The notes beneath the pieces are model-generated. The model worked only from the letters and a program-made list of their open reading frames with translations. It did not search any database and was not told where the DNA came from. A stretch of 64,000 bases of DNA from Pseudidiomarina halophila (GTDB taxonomy: Bacteria > Pseudomonadota > Gammaproteobacteria > Enterobacterales > Alteromonadaceae), in NCBI RefSeq assembly GCF_003987215.1, contig NZ_PIPW01000001.1, positions 248,001 through 312,000 of the forward strand. The letters are read 5' to 3'. Within the stretch, counting starts at the first letter, position 1. Each line of letters opens with the position of its first letter. The translations under genes and the position numbers were made by a program. Of the stretch, positions 45,470 to 55,433 are shown one piece after another.

Positions 45470-48211
45470 TCAAAGCTCTTTAGGTGTTGCTGTAATATAG
45501 CCGTGGTTCTCTGTAGCACTGAGTTGTTCACGTATTTTTTCAATGAAAAACGAAGTCGTATGACTTTCAAGTAGTTGTGCGATTGCTTCTAAACGGTCGA
45601 AATTGACGTTGTATTGGGAAACGCAGGTCCAGAGTCGTTGACTTCTTAACCGTAAATTAGTGTCAGGCTCACGTAATTTGCGCACGAGAAACTTGCGGAT
45701 ATTACCAAGATCGCTCGCACCCAGCTCTTCCAGGTCCTCAATAAAGTGCGTAATAAAGGTATTAATACGTTCGCACAGCGTTGTTGCAGGATAGCGACTA
45801 CTCTGCACATACAGCAACAGGTGAGGGCGTTGTTCTATCGGCATATAGGTGCTACCAACAACATAACCTAGTTGCTGATGAGTACGTAGTTCATTGAAAA
45901 AGTGAGGCTGAATAAACTGGTTGAGTAACAACAAAGTGGCCTGCTGAGTGATATCCAGTGACTTTCCCTGAATCACTAACAATGCTGCATGATCACTGTG
46001 CTGGGTTTGCAACTGTCCACGCTGTTCAAGTTTGCCAGACTGCTTCAACTCGGCAACTGAATAGGTGGGCGGTACTTGGGCCTGAAGATTTTCACTGAGT
46101 GAGAACTGTTGCTGAACTCCTTCCAGCAAAGGCCCCAGGCGCTCAAGATTGACATCGCCGTGGGCAAATAGCTTAACTTCGGCTGACTGAAAAAGATCGG
46201 CCTGCCACTGCTTAAAATCATCCAGACTGACCTCGGCAAGAGCACCCGCCAGATCGCTCAATGCGTACATGTGGGGTTGCAATAGCACATTGAGACGTGC
46301 AAACAGTAGGTTCAGCGGCTTATTCGCTAAAGCGGATTGCCAGTTGGCCTGCAGCTTCTGATGAATATCACGCCAACGTGAATCTGCGAAACTCGGTTGT
46401 CGGAACTGCGCCAGCAGATGCGCGCTAAGTTCGGCACTACCGACGGAGTAACCACTTACATGCAAGGTGATCCCGTAGTGTTGCGGGTAAATATTAAAGT
46501 GCAATCCTGCGATTTCAGCGTCGTAGCAATCTTCATTCAGCCGATCGATCATTAACTCGCTCCAAAGTCTTGCACAGGCGTAATGCCGTGCTGAACGAGT
46601 GGCCTCAGGCAAAACGAACTGACAGTAGATATGCGCTTTCGGTGCGCGAAAATCGGGGTCCTGTAGATGCCACAAGGTAATACCGGGGGCGATGGTATGA
46701 AGTTGCGGTGTATCAGATCCTGCTTCCGGTAACGGCAGCGGTGCCTTAAGATCATGCAGGTAAGGATTCGGCGGAGGTAATCTTGCCCATGCTGACGCTG
46801 GCGCAGACCATCGTTCCAGTTGCTCGTTTGGCAGCGCGGCTAACTGGTAGTCAGTGCCATAAATGGGCTCGTGTTCAGTAACTTCAACTTCTTTATGGAT
46901 AAAGGTTGCGCGCATATTACCGGGCGTCATGGCTGCCAGTAGCTGCCTGGTCTTCTCGATATTCAGACCAGCCATCCGGTAATCGCCAAAAATAAGGTCC
47001 TGGTCGCTATAATGGTGCATGTTGATCGCCAACTGGGCTGCCAGATCTGCTGTGCGGGCAGGCTCCTGGAAGCGGAACGCATTGGCAATTGCGGTTTGAC
47101 GTTCAACGTACCGCCACTCTTCAAGCCCTTGTTGCTCAATTAATCGTATGGTGGCAAAAACCTGCTCGATGATGATGTCGGTTGCGGCCAACCCCTCGTC
47201 GGTGAGTTGCATATTGATGTTAAAGTCTTTGAAGTTACTGCCGCTAATACCACCGCCGGCAGATAAGCTGTTAATCAGATTGCGCTGATGCAGCTCAGCA
47301 AACAAACTGCCGGGACCTTCGTAGCCTAACAAGTGTGCGATAAAGCTGGTCGACTTATGGGCGTAGTCATCATCTATGCCCGGCAGTGCAAAAGCAAGGA
47401 TCAGCCGTCTGGCATCCTTAATCGGACGCACATTCAGCTGCACTCCCAGCTGATCCGGTAAATACAATGGCGCTGTTTCGGCCTTAACCGGGGGGCCGTT
47501 CCCACTGACGGGCGCAAAATAAGCTTCTGCCATGGCCGCAAGTTCATCCAGGGATTGCGGTCCGGCCAGCACTAAGGTCATGCGGTTGGCGCGGTACCAG
47601 TTGGTGAAAAACTCATGTAATTCTGTCTCCAACCTAGTGGTATCGCCATTGTCAGTTAATGTCGCAAGATTACCAACCGAAAATTTATGGAACGGGTGTG
47701 CGGGATTCGCCGTTGTTTTGTGGACCTGATACAGCCTGCGTAATTCATCACTTTTCTTGAGCTTGAACTCTGCTTCAATCGACAGAACTTCTTTGGTTAT
47801 CCAGTCGGTATTGAAGGTGGGCTGATAGAAAAATCGTGAGAAGCGATCAAGGGCACCGGCAAATGCTGCGCTGTCACAACTGAAGTAGTAACTGCTGAAT
47901 TCGGTACCGGTCCAGGCGTTATGCTGGCCGCCATGCTGATGAATATAGTCTTGATACTCGGTGGCTTCCGGATAGCCCTGCGTGCCAAGAAAAAGCATAT
48001 GCTCAAGAAAGTGCGCCAGACCCTGAGTGTGCGAAGGATCATGGAAGTGTCCTGCGGCAACAGCTAAAGCAGCGGTACTTTGTTGCGACTTGAGGTCGTG
48101 AACGAGCGCGCAGCGAAGGCCATTAGCCAGAGTGACCATGGCGTAATCACGATGGTCGGTGGGGCTTTGGATAATGTCCGTAAAACGGTCGAGGCGGTTG
48201 CTCGGCTTCAT
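45470..48211 (-). CDS. Insulinase family (M16) zinc metalloprotease
   Basis: A 913-residue M16 peptidase with the inverted zinc motif HFLEH (His67-His71) and the downstream Glu in SIEAEFKLKKSDE. The C-terminal half is the non-catalytic partner domain that closes the chamber (QLGYVVGSTYMP). Length and sequence fit the pitrilysin/insulysin subfamily. No clear signal peptide is seen at MKPSNRLDRF, so it may be cytoplasmic, unlike E. coli periplasmic pitrilysin. It probably degrades small peptides. It is transcribed away from bamE with a 52-bp gap. Confidence 0.92.
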   Translation of the reverse strand: MKPSNRLDRFTDIIQSPTDHRDYAMVTLANGLRCALVHDLKSQQSTAALAVAAGHFHDPSHTQGLAHFLEHMLFLGTQGYPEATEYQDYIHQHGGQHNAWTGTEFSSYYFSCDSAAFAGALDRFSRFFYQPTFNTDWITKEVLSIEAEFKLKKSDELRRLYQVHKTTANPAHPFHKFSVGNLATLTDNGDTTRLETELHEFFTNWYRANRMTLVLAGPQSLDELAAMAEAYFAPVSGNGPPVKAETAPLYLPDQLGVQLNVRPIKDARRLILAFALPGIDDDYAHKSTSFIAHLLGYEGPGSLFAELHQRNLINSLSAGGGISGSNFKDFNINMQLTDEGLAATDIIIEQVFATIRLIEQQGLEEWRYVERQTAIANAFRFQEPARTADLAAQLAINMHHYSDQDLIFGDYRMAGLNIEKTRQLLAAMTPGNMRATFIHKEVEVTEHEPIYGTDYQLAALPNEQLERWSAPASAWARLPPPNPYLHDLKAPLPLPEAGSDTPQLHTIAPGITLWHLQDPDFRAPKAHIYCQFVLPEATRSARHYACARLWSELMIDRLNEDCYDAEIAGLHFNIYPQHYGITLHVSGYSVGSAELSAHLLAQFRQPSFADSRWRDIHQKLQANWQSALANKPLNLLFARLNVLLQPHMYALSDLAGALAEVSLDDFKQWQADLFQSAEVKLFAHGDVNLERLGPLLEGVQQQFSLSENLQAQVPPTYSVAELKQSGKLEQRGQLQTQHSDHAALLVIQGKSLDITQQATLLLLNQFIQPHFFNELRTHQQLGYVVGSTYMPIEQRPHLLLYVQSSRYPATTLCERINTFITHFIEDLEELGASDLGNIRKFLVRKLREPDTNLRLRSQRLWTCVSQYNVNFDRLEAIAQLLESHTTSFFIEKIREQLSATENHGYITATPKEL

Positions 48212-48263
48212 ACACTCCCCGGAAATGTTCTCTGGTTGCGGAGGTGCGCTGGCAACTGCCTAA

Positions 48264-48611
48264 TTACTGGTCCAGCGGCGTGTCAAAATTCTCTGGGCGA
48301 TCAAAGTCACCTTCATAAGTGGCGAGTTTGCCATCTTCAAAGGTTAGCGTAACGCGGCGGCGATAATCGTCACCCTGGCCCGCTTCCATATTGAAAACGT
48401 AGTACCAGGTATCATTACTAAAAACATTCTCCGCGACAGGAACACCAAGCACATAGGCTACTTGTTCCTTGTTCATGCCAACCCGCAGTTGGTTGACGTC
48501 GCGTTGCTCTAGATAATTTCCTTGCGGTACATCGATCCGATACACCAGTTTCTCAAATACGGAGCAACCACTTAAGGCGATCACCATGCCGATTAGCATT
48601 AGTTTTTTCAT
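48264..48611 (-). CDS. bamE: Outer membrane assembly lipoprotein BamE
   Basis: BamE (SmpA) is a small lipoprotein of the BAM complex that inserts outer-membrane beta-barrels. The lipobox is ALSGCSVF. Conserved segments are YRIDVPQGNYL, LRVGMNKEQVAYVLG and DTWYYVFNMEAG. The 115-residue length is normal. The order nadK-recN-bamE, divergent from grpE, is the same as in E. coli. Confidence 0.96.
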   Translation of the reverse strand: MKKLMLIGMVIALSGCSVFEKLVYRIDVPQGNYLEQRDVNQLRVGMNKEQVAYVLGVPVAENVFSNDTWYYVFNMEAGQGDDYRRRVTLTFEDGKLATYEGDFDRPENFDTPLDQ

Positions 48612-48732
48612 AAAATACGTTTTACTTCTTGTTTGAGGAGCTCATTAATACCGATGATAAACAAAGCTATCGTGAATAACTAGCCTTGCGCACAAGATTG
48701 ACCCTAATCTTATCGGAATGTTCCCGAAAAAC

Positions 48733-50412
48733 TTAGGACGCTGTGGCGAGTAACTCCGTGGCATTAGCTTTAGTTGTCGCGGTAATGGTATCGCCACCCA
48801 GCAATCGAGCAAGTTCAATCACGCGATTATCATGATCGAGTGGGACCATGGATGTCTCAGTACTTTCACCGTCAGTTACCTTATCGACGCGAAGTTGCTG
48901 ATGAGCAAGCGCTGCCACCTGGGGGAGGTGAGTAACACAGATAACCTGATTGTTTTTACCCAACTGTCGCAACAGTTTGCCGACGGTAGCTGCGGTTGCA
49001 CCACTAACACCTACATCGACTTCATCGAACATTAATGTAGGGGTGGTAAGCTGTGCCGCGGTGATCACCTGGATCGCCAGACTTATACGCGATAGCTCAC
49101 CACCTGATGCCACTTTAGCAAGGGGTTGCAACGGCTGACCTGGGTTGGTGGTTACCTGGAAAACCACAGCATCTGTTCCCAGCCGGGTAGCTGGAGCTTG
49201 CTCCTGATGTTCGACCGCGATAACGAAGCGACCGTGAGGCATGTTCAACGCCCGCATCGACGCCGAGATTTGCTCAGAGAGTTCCTGCGCAGCGCGTTGC
49301 CGTTGCTTGGAAAGTTTGGCAGCAAGTTTCCGGTACTGCTGTGCGGCGGCCTGAACCTGTTCATCGGAACTCGCAAGTTCTGCTTCAGCGGCTTCTAAAT
49401 CTGCTAGCTCTTGGCTTAATCGCTGGTGTAAGGCCGGCAATTCATCCGGGTCAAGCTGATGTTTGCGCGCTAACTGCACGGCCTGGGTAACCCGGCGTTC
49501 GGTTTGATTCAGCAGCTCGTCATCTATTTCAACGTTATCGCTGTACAAACGCAGTTCGCGGGCTGCTTCCTCTATTTGCACGCTGGCTTCACTCAATAAC
49601 TTCACCGCGGGCTGTAGCTGGGGATCGATACTGAGTTGTTCTTCAAGCCGGCTTAAAGCGGCTTGTACCAGGCTGTAAGCGTTATTATGCTCACCCTCAT
49701 ACAAAGCGTTTAGAGCAAACTGACTATCTTCCTGCAGTGCCGAGCTATTACTTAAGCGGTTATGCTGTTGCTCCAACTCAGGGTATTCGCCTTCGCGCAA
49801 TGCGAATTGATCGAGTTCTTCAACCTGATAGCGCACCAGTTGCGCGCGGGACTGACGTTCTTCTTGTTGCAGCAAAGCTTGTTTTTGTTGTTTCCGCAAC
49901 TGATACCAGTGTTGATAAGCTGACGCCACCTCTTTCAGAACATCTGAATGGCGGGCGTAGGCATCGAGAATATCAAGTTGATGCTCAGGTTTACTTAGCA
50001 GTTGATGTTCATGTTGTCCGTGAATGTTAACAAGTAGTGGTGCCAGCTGTTTCAGCTGAGCGACATTCACCGGGTAGCCATTAATCCAGGCTTTGGAACG
50101 CCCTTCGCGGGTAATGAGACGGCGCAGGACACAGTGATCCGGTTCTTCATCATCACGCAATTCATTTTCTGTTAACCACACTTCAGCCGGAGATTCAGGA
50201 CGCAGGTGAAAGCTCGCTATCACTTCAGCTTTATCAGCATCGGTGCGGATTGAATCGGTCTCTGCGCGGTCGCCCAGACATAACCCAAGCGCATCCAAGG
50301 CAATAGACTTACCGGCACCAGTCTCGCCGGTAATGGCTGTCATGCCAGCTTGAAAATCGACAGTTAATTGACGAACCACGGCGAAGTTGCGAACTTGAAG
50401 ATGCATCAACAT
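48733..50412 (-). CDS. recN: DNA repair protein RecN
   Basis: RecN is an SMC-like ATPase that acts early in double-strand-break repair. Walker A is ITGETGAGKS, and the ABC signature is VASGGELSRISLAIQ with Walker B TLMFDEVDVGVSG. Long helical arms (about 150-360) lie between the halves. At 559 residues it matches E. coli (553). ATG at 50412 is kept because MLMHLQVRNF aligns with the start of E. coli RecN. Its promoter carries LexA sites, so it should be SOS-induced. Confidence 0.97.
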   Translation of the reverse strand: MLMHLQVRNFAVVRQLTVDFQAGMTAITGETGAGKSIALDALGLCLGDRAETDSIRTDADKAEVIASFHLRPESPAEVWLTENELRDDEEPDHCVLRRLITREGRSKAWINGYPVNVAQLKQLAPLLVNIHGQHEHQLLSKPEHQLDILDAYARHSDVLKEVASAYQHWYQLRKQQKQALLQQEERQSRAQLVRYQVEELDQFALREGEYPELEQQHNRLSNSSALQEDSQFALNALYEGEHNNAYSLVQAALSRLEEQLSIDPQLQPAVKLLSEASVQIEEAARELRLYSDNVEIDDELLNQTERRVTQAVQLARKHQLDPDELPALHQRLSQELADLEAAEAELASSDEQVQAAAQQYRKLAAKLSKQRQRAAQELSEQISASMRALNMPHGRFVIAVEHQEQAPATRLGTDAVVFQVTTNPGQPLQPLAKVASGGELSRISLAIQVITAAQLTTPTLMFDEVDVGVSGATAATVGKLLRQLGKNNQVICVTHLPQVAALAHQQLRVDKVTDGESTETSMVPLDHDNRVIELARLLGGDTITATTKANATELLATAS

Positions 50413-50478
50413 GAGGAACCTCTCTTAATGTGGCGCATGCAGTGAAAACTGCAGGACGCGACAACGTATGAAACTAAC

Positions 50479-50526
50479 CACTGTGTTTACATACAGTAGT
50501 TATACAGTATTCATACAGTAATGCAA
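50479..50526 (-). promoter_or_regulatory. recN promoter with LexA box and tandem half-sites
   Basis: On the - strand, TTGCAT (50526-50521) and TATAAC (50504-50499) are 16 bp apart. A LexA box, CTGT-N8-ACAG, lies at 50481-50496 (read on +). ATACAGTA occurs three times at exactly 11-bp spacing (50491, 50502, 50513), covering spacer and -10. E. coli recN also has several LexA sites, so SOS control is likely. Confidence 0.8.
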
Positions 50527-50534
50527 GGTGGATT

Positions 50535-51425
50535 TTAGAACAGTCGGCTACCCCAACCCAGTTTGTTTCTTAATACTTTGAAATAACTATGATCTTTAGG
50601 GTGAATTAGACGCAAGGTGTGCGGGTATTTGTGGATTAGCACCTCATCTTTAGGGAGTACATCCATGCGGCGATGACCGTCGCAACTGATTTGCAGCGGG
50701 CCATTATCAGGTGCCGGGCGCAAATGTAAGGTACAGTCCGCATCGACCACGATCGGGCGGCTGCTTAGGGTATGCGGGAACATCGGAACTAACGATATGG
50801 CGTTAAGGTTTGGCATCATGATCGGGCCGCCCCCGGATAATGAATAGGCGGTAGAGCCTGTTGGCGTGCTGACGATTAACCCATCAGAACGTTGGCTGTT
50901 AACAAAACCGTGATCGACATAGACTTCAAACTCAATCATGTGGGCGACTTTATCGGAGTGCAGCACCACCTCATTAATGGCGCGCCCGACGTCGCATCGC
51001 TCACCGTCACGTACGACTTCAGCCTGGAGCAGGAAACGTTCTTCTGACACATACTCGCCGGCCAGCACCGGCAATAACTGTTCTATTACATGGTCGGGAT
51101 CAAGGTCGGTGAGAAATCCCAGATTACCGCGATTAACGCCGATCACGGCAATGCCGGTTTCACATAGGACGCGGGCGGCACCCAGCATGTTGCCATCACC
51201 GCCGACAACAACGGCCAGATCAGCTTCCTGACCGAGATCGTCAAGACTGAAGGTCGGGCTTTTGCTGTTATTTAATTGCTTTGCCGTTCGCTCTTCAATA
51301 ATGACGTCGACACCGCAGGCTCTGAGTTCATTTTCCAGAGTCATCAGAGTCGTGCGCGTTGCTTCATGGTTTACTTTGCCCAATAACGCCAGACGCTGGA
51401 ACGCGTGTTGTTTGGTTTCTGCCAT
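50535..51425 (-). CDS. nadK: NAD kinase
   Basis: NadK phosphorylates NAD to NADP with ATP. The signature [13 protein letters not shown] and the following [11 protein letters not shown] are present, as is the nucleotide-site stretch [25 protein letters not shown] at 51425 gives 296 residues (E. coli 292) and has GGGGA upstream. An in-frame start at 51494 is rejected because it would run through the divergent grpE promoter and add residues absent from the family. Confidence 0.96.
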   Translation of the reverse strand: MAETKQHAFQRLALLGKVNHEATRTTLMTLENELRACGVDVIIEERTAKQLNNSKSPTFSLDDLGQEADLAVVVGGDGNMLGAARVLCETGIAVIGVNRGNLGFLTDLDPDHVIEQLLPVLAGEYVSEERFLLQAEVVRDGERCDVGRAINEVVLHSDKVAHMIEFEVYVDHGFVNSQRSDGLIVSTPTGSTAYSLSGGGPIMMPNLNAISLVPMFPHTLSSRPIVVDADCTLHLRPAPDNGPLQISCDGHRRMDVLPKDEVLIHKYPHTLRLIHPKDHSYFKVLRNKLGWGSRLF

Positions 51426-51456
51426 TAAAGTTTCCCCATTATTGTACCGACTAGCC

Positions 51457-51484
51457 TTGAATCGAAAAACCTGTGCCCCCATAA
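51457..51484 (+). promoter_or_regulatory. Heat-shock (sigma-32) promoter of grpE
   Basis: TTGAAT at 51457-51462 and CCCCATAA at 51477-51484 are spaced 14 bp, a near-consensus RpoH promoter 44 bp before the grpE ATG. It lies in the short divergent region with nadK. Confidence 0.85.
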
Positions 51485-51528
51485 CTGTGCACAAGCTTAG
51501 TTATATCACATTGGAAGAGTAACGAAAC

Positions 51529-52209
51529 ATGACAAAACACGATTCTGCCAAGGAAAACCAGCAAACAGAAGTTGAATACGATAACGATAAGAAGGTCGAC
51601 GACGGCGTGGAAACCTCTGCCGATGAGAATGCTGGCAAGCGCGCAAGCGCTGATGCCGATCAGAATGCCGACCAAAGTGCCGACCAAGGTGCGGAGGCAC
51701 AGCAAGAGCAGCGAGAAGAGAGTGATGCGGTGAATGAAAGAATCGCCGAACTTGAACTTGCTTTAGCGCAAGCCGAGCAACGTGCGGACGAGTCAAAAGA
51801 CCGCGCCGTTCGCGCTGTTGCTGAAATGGAGAACGTGCGTCGGCGGGCAGCTGCGGACGTTGAGAAAGCGCACAAATTTGCGCTGGAAAAGTTTGCCAAC
51901 GAACTGCTCACCACGGTTGATAACCTCGAGCGAGCCTTAGCTATTGCTGCTGAAGAAGAAACCATTAATGCCAATTTCCTGGAAGGTATCGAACTGACCC
52001 ATAAAGGCTTACTCAATACCCTGCAGAAGTTCGGTGTTGAGGCAGTCGGTACAGAAGGTGAAACCTTTAATCCAGACTTACATCAGGCCATGGCAATGCA
52101 AGCCGCTGAAGGCAAAGAAAACAATACGATTTTAGCGGTGATGCAAAAAGGCTATACCCTGAGCGGTCGGTTATTGCGACCAGCCATGGTGATGGTTGTA
52201 AAAAATTAA
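51529..52209 (+). CDS. grpE: GrpE nucleotide exchange factor
   Basis: GrpE releases ADP from DnaK. The 226-residue protein has an unusually acidic, Asp/Ala/Glu-rich N-terminus (about 1-65, with repeated ADQ units), then the long dimerising helices (about 65-140, [20 protein letters not shown]) and the C-terminal beta-domain (about 150-226, [30 protein letters not shown]). It has a heat-shock promoter. It diverges from nadK as in E. coli. The 175-bp gap after it is AT-rich and likely holds the promoter of the TonB-dependent receptor; I saw no gene or strong terminator there. Confidence 0.96.
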   Translation: MTKHDSAKENQQTEVEYDNDKKVDDGVETSADENAGKRASADADQNADQSADQGAEAQQEQREESDAVNERIAELELALAQAEQRADESKDRAVRAVAEMENVRRRAAADVEKAHKFALEKFANELLTTVDNLERALAIAAEEETINANFLEGIELTHKGLLNTLQKFGVEAVGTEGETFNPDLHQAMAMQAAEGKENNTILAVMQKGYTLSGRLLRPAMVMVVKN

Positions 52210-52384
52210 CCTTAAGAATCAGTGTTTTAATTAGCTTGTGAGTAAAAGTACAATTTAAATTTGTAAAATCTCTCGTATGCATTAGATTATTAATTAACCA
52301 AGATGTGAATAAAGGGGCTCAACCTAATCAGTTGTATTCCCTTTTTATCGGTTATTAATAATAATAAATCGAGGGAACACTCCA

Positions 52385-55345
52385 ATGGTTAATTTTGCTG
52401 AAGATCTCAAGCTCAGCCGACTTGCCCTGGCAATCGGCTGCGTGTTTGCTGCCAGTAGCACTGCGGCTCTGGCACAAGATACAGGTGACGATGAAGCTGA
52501 GAATGCTGAAGAGCCTGTTGAAAAAATTCAGGTCCTGGGTTCACGAATTCGCTCGGACGGACTTGATCAAGCAGCACCGGTCGAAGTCATAAACGCCAGT
52601 GAAGCAATTGATCAAGGCCTTGTAACCTTAGGGGACCTGTTGCGTACATCGACCGTAGCAGCAGGTTCGAATCAGGTTACTGCTGCCACCTCAACCGCCT
52701 TTGTAACAGAAGGTGGTACAGGTACTGAAACCCTATCTCTGCGTGGTCTTGGGGCAAACCGAACTCTGGTGTTGCTCAATGGGCGTCGGATTGGTCCTGC
52801 CGGTACCCGCGGTCAAGTTTCTGCATTTGATTTAAATATTATGCCGTTAGCTGCGGTCGAGCGGATCGAAATTCTGAAAGACGGCGCTTCTTCGCTTTAT
52901 GGCTCTGATGCTGTCGCTGGGGTAGTGAACATCATTACCAAAGAAGGCGACGACAGCAGCTTAAATTTTAACTTCAGCCAGCCCATGGAATCTGGTGGCG
53001 AATCGTTACGAGCCAGCGGAACCCTGGGTCGTAGTTTTGACAACGGTTCATTCCGGATTGTCGGCGATTACCAGCGCACACAGGAGTTAGCGCGTGGCGA
53101 CCGGGATTTCTTTGCCTGTGCAAACCCTTACATGTTTGACCGTGAATCCGGAGAACGTGTAGATGTGATCGATCCACGTACGGGTGATTACCACTGTAAC
53201 GATCTGTTATGGGGCCACGTCTGGATTTATGACTATTCCGGCACCGTGCCTCCAGGGGCCAAGGCTCAATTTGATTATGACGGGGACCTCGGGGATTATC
53301 TGGATTCTTTCAACGAGCGCGCCAGTGGCCCTGCGGATATGCGTACCCCTGAAGGTTGGTATCCAGTAGCCTATGATCGGGAGTCGTTTGGTCTGACCAA
53401 CGCAGATCATCCGTTCCAGGACCTGGAAACACTGTCACCGGAACAAGAAGTTGGTACCGTATTTATGCAAGGTGAGTATTGGGCGAGTGACACCACCACC
53501 ATGTATGCGGAAGTGTTATTAAACCGTCGTAAAACCACTACCAATGGCTACCGCCAGTTCTGGAGCTATATATACAACGAAAACTTCTTCGCTGGAAACA
53601 GCTTGAGTGAAGGGTGGACCGGCGCGCAATGGCTTAGTCCTACGCCGATCACTGATCACTCAGGTGGCGAAATCACGGTCGACTATCGGCGTTTTGTAGC
53701 TGGAATTGAAGGAAGTATTGGCGATTGGTTCTGGGACATCAACTACCAGGATAGTCGGAGTGACGGCGAGTACATGACTAAGATCATTTATGCCGACGCA
53801 ATCTATGATCAAAACTTTCTCACCGGTTCCTGTGAAGGGAATACGCTCTCCGTCCGTGGCATTCCATGTAAGGACGTCCCGTGGCTAGACCCCTCCTTTT
53901 TAGCAGGAGATATTAGCCAGGAGATGCGTGACTTCCTGTTTGGCTCGGAAGTGGGTAACACTATTTATAATCAACGTACCCTCGAAGGTATGATCACTGG
54001 GGAAGCATTAGAGTTGCCAGCTGGAATGCTGGGTGTTGCCGTAGGCTTGTCGTTCCAACAAGACAAGATCAATGACACGCCGGGTGAAACGACGCTCAAT
54101 GGTAATAGTTGGGGTATGACCTCAGCCGGCATAACCCGGGGTAAATCGATTACCCGGGCTGCTTTTGGCGAGATACAGGTTCCCGTGTTACGCGACGCGC
54201 CATTAGCACATCGGCTGGATTTGGCTTTGTCAGCGCGGTATACCGATGTTTCGACGTACGGTGGCGATACCACCTACAAAATTGGTTTAAACTGGGCTTT
54301 AACAGACAGTTTCCGCTTCCGCGCATCACGCGGAACCTCATTCCGTTCGCCAGCGCTTTATGAATTGTTCTTGAACAACCAGACAAGTTTCATCGGCCAG
54401 CGGAGTATTGACCCTTGTATTAATTGGGGTGAAAAACTTAATACCAACTCGATCGATCCGCTTGTGGCAGCAAACTGCGAAGCTGATGGTATTCCTGCGG
54501 ATTACCCGGGCGGTGCAATTTCGGCAACGGTATTCACCGGTGGCGGATTTGGTACTCTGGAAGCAGAAACGTCCACTGCACATACTGCAGGTATTGTCTG
54601 GACGCCTGGCTTCACTGACTTTGCAGCGAGTATCGACTATTTCGACATCGAGATTGAAGGTGAAGTCACACTGCTGGGCGCAGCACAAATAGTTGGTGGC
54701 TGTTATGCCTCACAAGATTTTGAAACTGAACCGCTTTGTGACCAGTTCTTCCGTAATGACACCGATCTTCGGATTGATGAAGTGCAGGGTAACTATCTGA
54801 ACATCGCCAGTCAGATCAACCGTGGTGTAGATATTCAGATGAATTACCCATTTGCGACTGACTTTGCAGACTTCGAGCTGAATTATGAGCACACAGTGCA
54901 ACTCGAGGCGTCAAGTAAGTTATTACCTACCAGTCAACCACAAGACCGTGTAGGTCGTCTCGGTAGTCCAGAGCATGTAGGTAACTTTAACTTTGCAATG
55001 ATGAAGAATGACTGGACCTTCAATTGGACCGCCCGCTATATAGGCAGTGCCTCAAACCATGAATGGTATGGTGACGGAGAATATCGTGATGACGCCAGCT
55101 ATTTTGGTGAAGAAGTGCGGGTTGATCTTGCCGCGTCTTCAGTTGTCTACCACGCATTCTCAGTAACCCGTGATTTTGTGGAGGAAGGTGCGAGTCTGAC
55201 TCTGGGGGTTGCTAATGCATTCGACAAAGAACCACCTAAGGTTTCGTCAAGTGCGTACACCACACGTGTTGGTAATGCAGCGTTCTACAGTCAGTACGAC
55301 TGGTTAGGTCGTCGGGCATTTGTGAATTTGTCCTACAACTTCTAA
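52385..55345 (+). CDS. TonB-dependent outer-membrane receptor
   Basis: A 986-residue outer-membrane receptor that uses TonB energy to import a large substrate. A signal peptide (about 1-31, cleavage near ALAQD) and acidic linker precede EKIQVLGSRIRSDG, a TonB-box/plug start. The plug (about 60-185) has LSLRGLGANRTLVLLNGRRI and ILKDGASSLYGSDAVAGVVNI. The remainder is a 22-strand-type barrel ending in a terminal Phe (FVNLSYNF). It belongs to the large-plug class common in Alteromonadales and Xanthomonadales. The substrate is unknown. The neighbours suggest a link to the sulfotransferase-like and halogenase genes downstream, though a terminator lies between. Confidence 0.93.
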   Translation: MVNFAEDLKLSRLALAIGCVFAASSTAALAQDTGDDEAENAEEPVEKIQVLGSRIRSDGLDQAAPVEVINASEAIDQGLVTLGDLLRTSTVAAGSNQVTAATSTAFVTEGGTGTETLSLRGLGANRTLVLLNGRRIGPAGTRGQVSAFDLNIMPLAAVERIEILKDGASSLYGSDAVAGVVNIITKEGDDSSLNFNFSQPMESGGESLRASGTLGRSFDNGSFRIVGDYQRTQELARGDRDFFACANPYMFDRESGERVDVIDPRTGDYHCNDLLWGHVWIYDYSGTVPPGAKAQFDYDGDLGDYLDSFNERASGPADMRTPEGWYPVAYDRESFGLTNADHPFQDLETLSPEQEVGTVFMQGEYWASDTTTMYAEVLLNRRKTTTNGYRQFWSYIYNENFFAGNSLSEGWTGAQWLSPTPITDHSGGEITVDYRRFVAGIEGSIGDWFWDINYQDSRSDGEYMTKIIYADAIYDQNFLTGSCEGNTLSVRGIPCKDVPWLDPSFLAGDISQEMRDFLFGSEVGNTIYNQRTLEGMITGEALELPAGMLGVAVGLSFQQDKINDTPGETTLNGNSWGMTSAGITRGKSITRAAFGEIQVPVLRDAPLAHRLDLALSARYTDVSTYGGDTTYKIGLNWALTDSFRFRASRGTSFRSPALYELFLNNQTSFIGQRSIDPCINWGEKLNTNSIDPLVAANCEADGIPADYPGGAISATVFTGGGFGTLEAETSTAHTAGIVWTPGFTDFAASIDYFDIEIEGEVTLLGAAQIVGGCYASQDFETEPLCDQFFRNDTDLRIDEVQGNYLNIASQINRGVDIQMNYPFATDFADFELNYEHTVQLEASSKLLPTSQPQDRVGRLGSPEHVGNFNFAMMKNDWTFNWTARYIGSASNHEWYGDGEYRDDASYFGEEVRVDLAASSVVYHAFSVTRDFVEEGASLTLGVANAFDKEPPKVSSSAYTTRVGNAAFYSQYDWLGRRAFVNLSYNF

Positions 55346-55365
55346 CGCCGTTTAAGCGACAATCA

Positions 55366-55398
55366 AAAATGCCGACAATCTTGTCGGCATTTTCTTTT
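55366..55398 (+). terminator. Rho-independent terminator after the receptor gene
   Basis: A 12-bp stem (AAAATGCCGACA / TGTCGGCATTTT) with an ATCT loop is followed by a T-rich tract. It separates the receptor from the sulfotransferase-like gene, so the latter needs its own promoter or read-through. Confidence 0.88.
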
Positions 55399-55433
55399 CG
55401 CGGTAAGTCGAACCTTAAATTAGAGAGAATGTT

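Noticed and set aside
51426-51494. Upstream start for nadK at 51494
   Set aside because: It runs across the grpE heat-shock promoter and adds 23 residues not found in the family; ATG at 51425 fits length and ribosome site.
52210-52384. AAAGGG/CCCTTT pairing after grpE as a terminator
   Set aside because: The stem is only 6 bp with a loop of about 22 nt, too weak to call.
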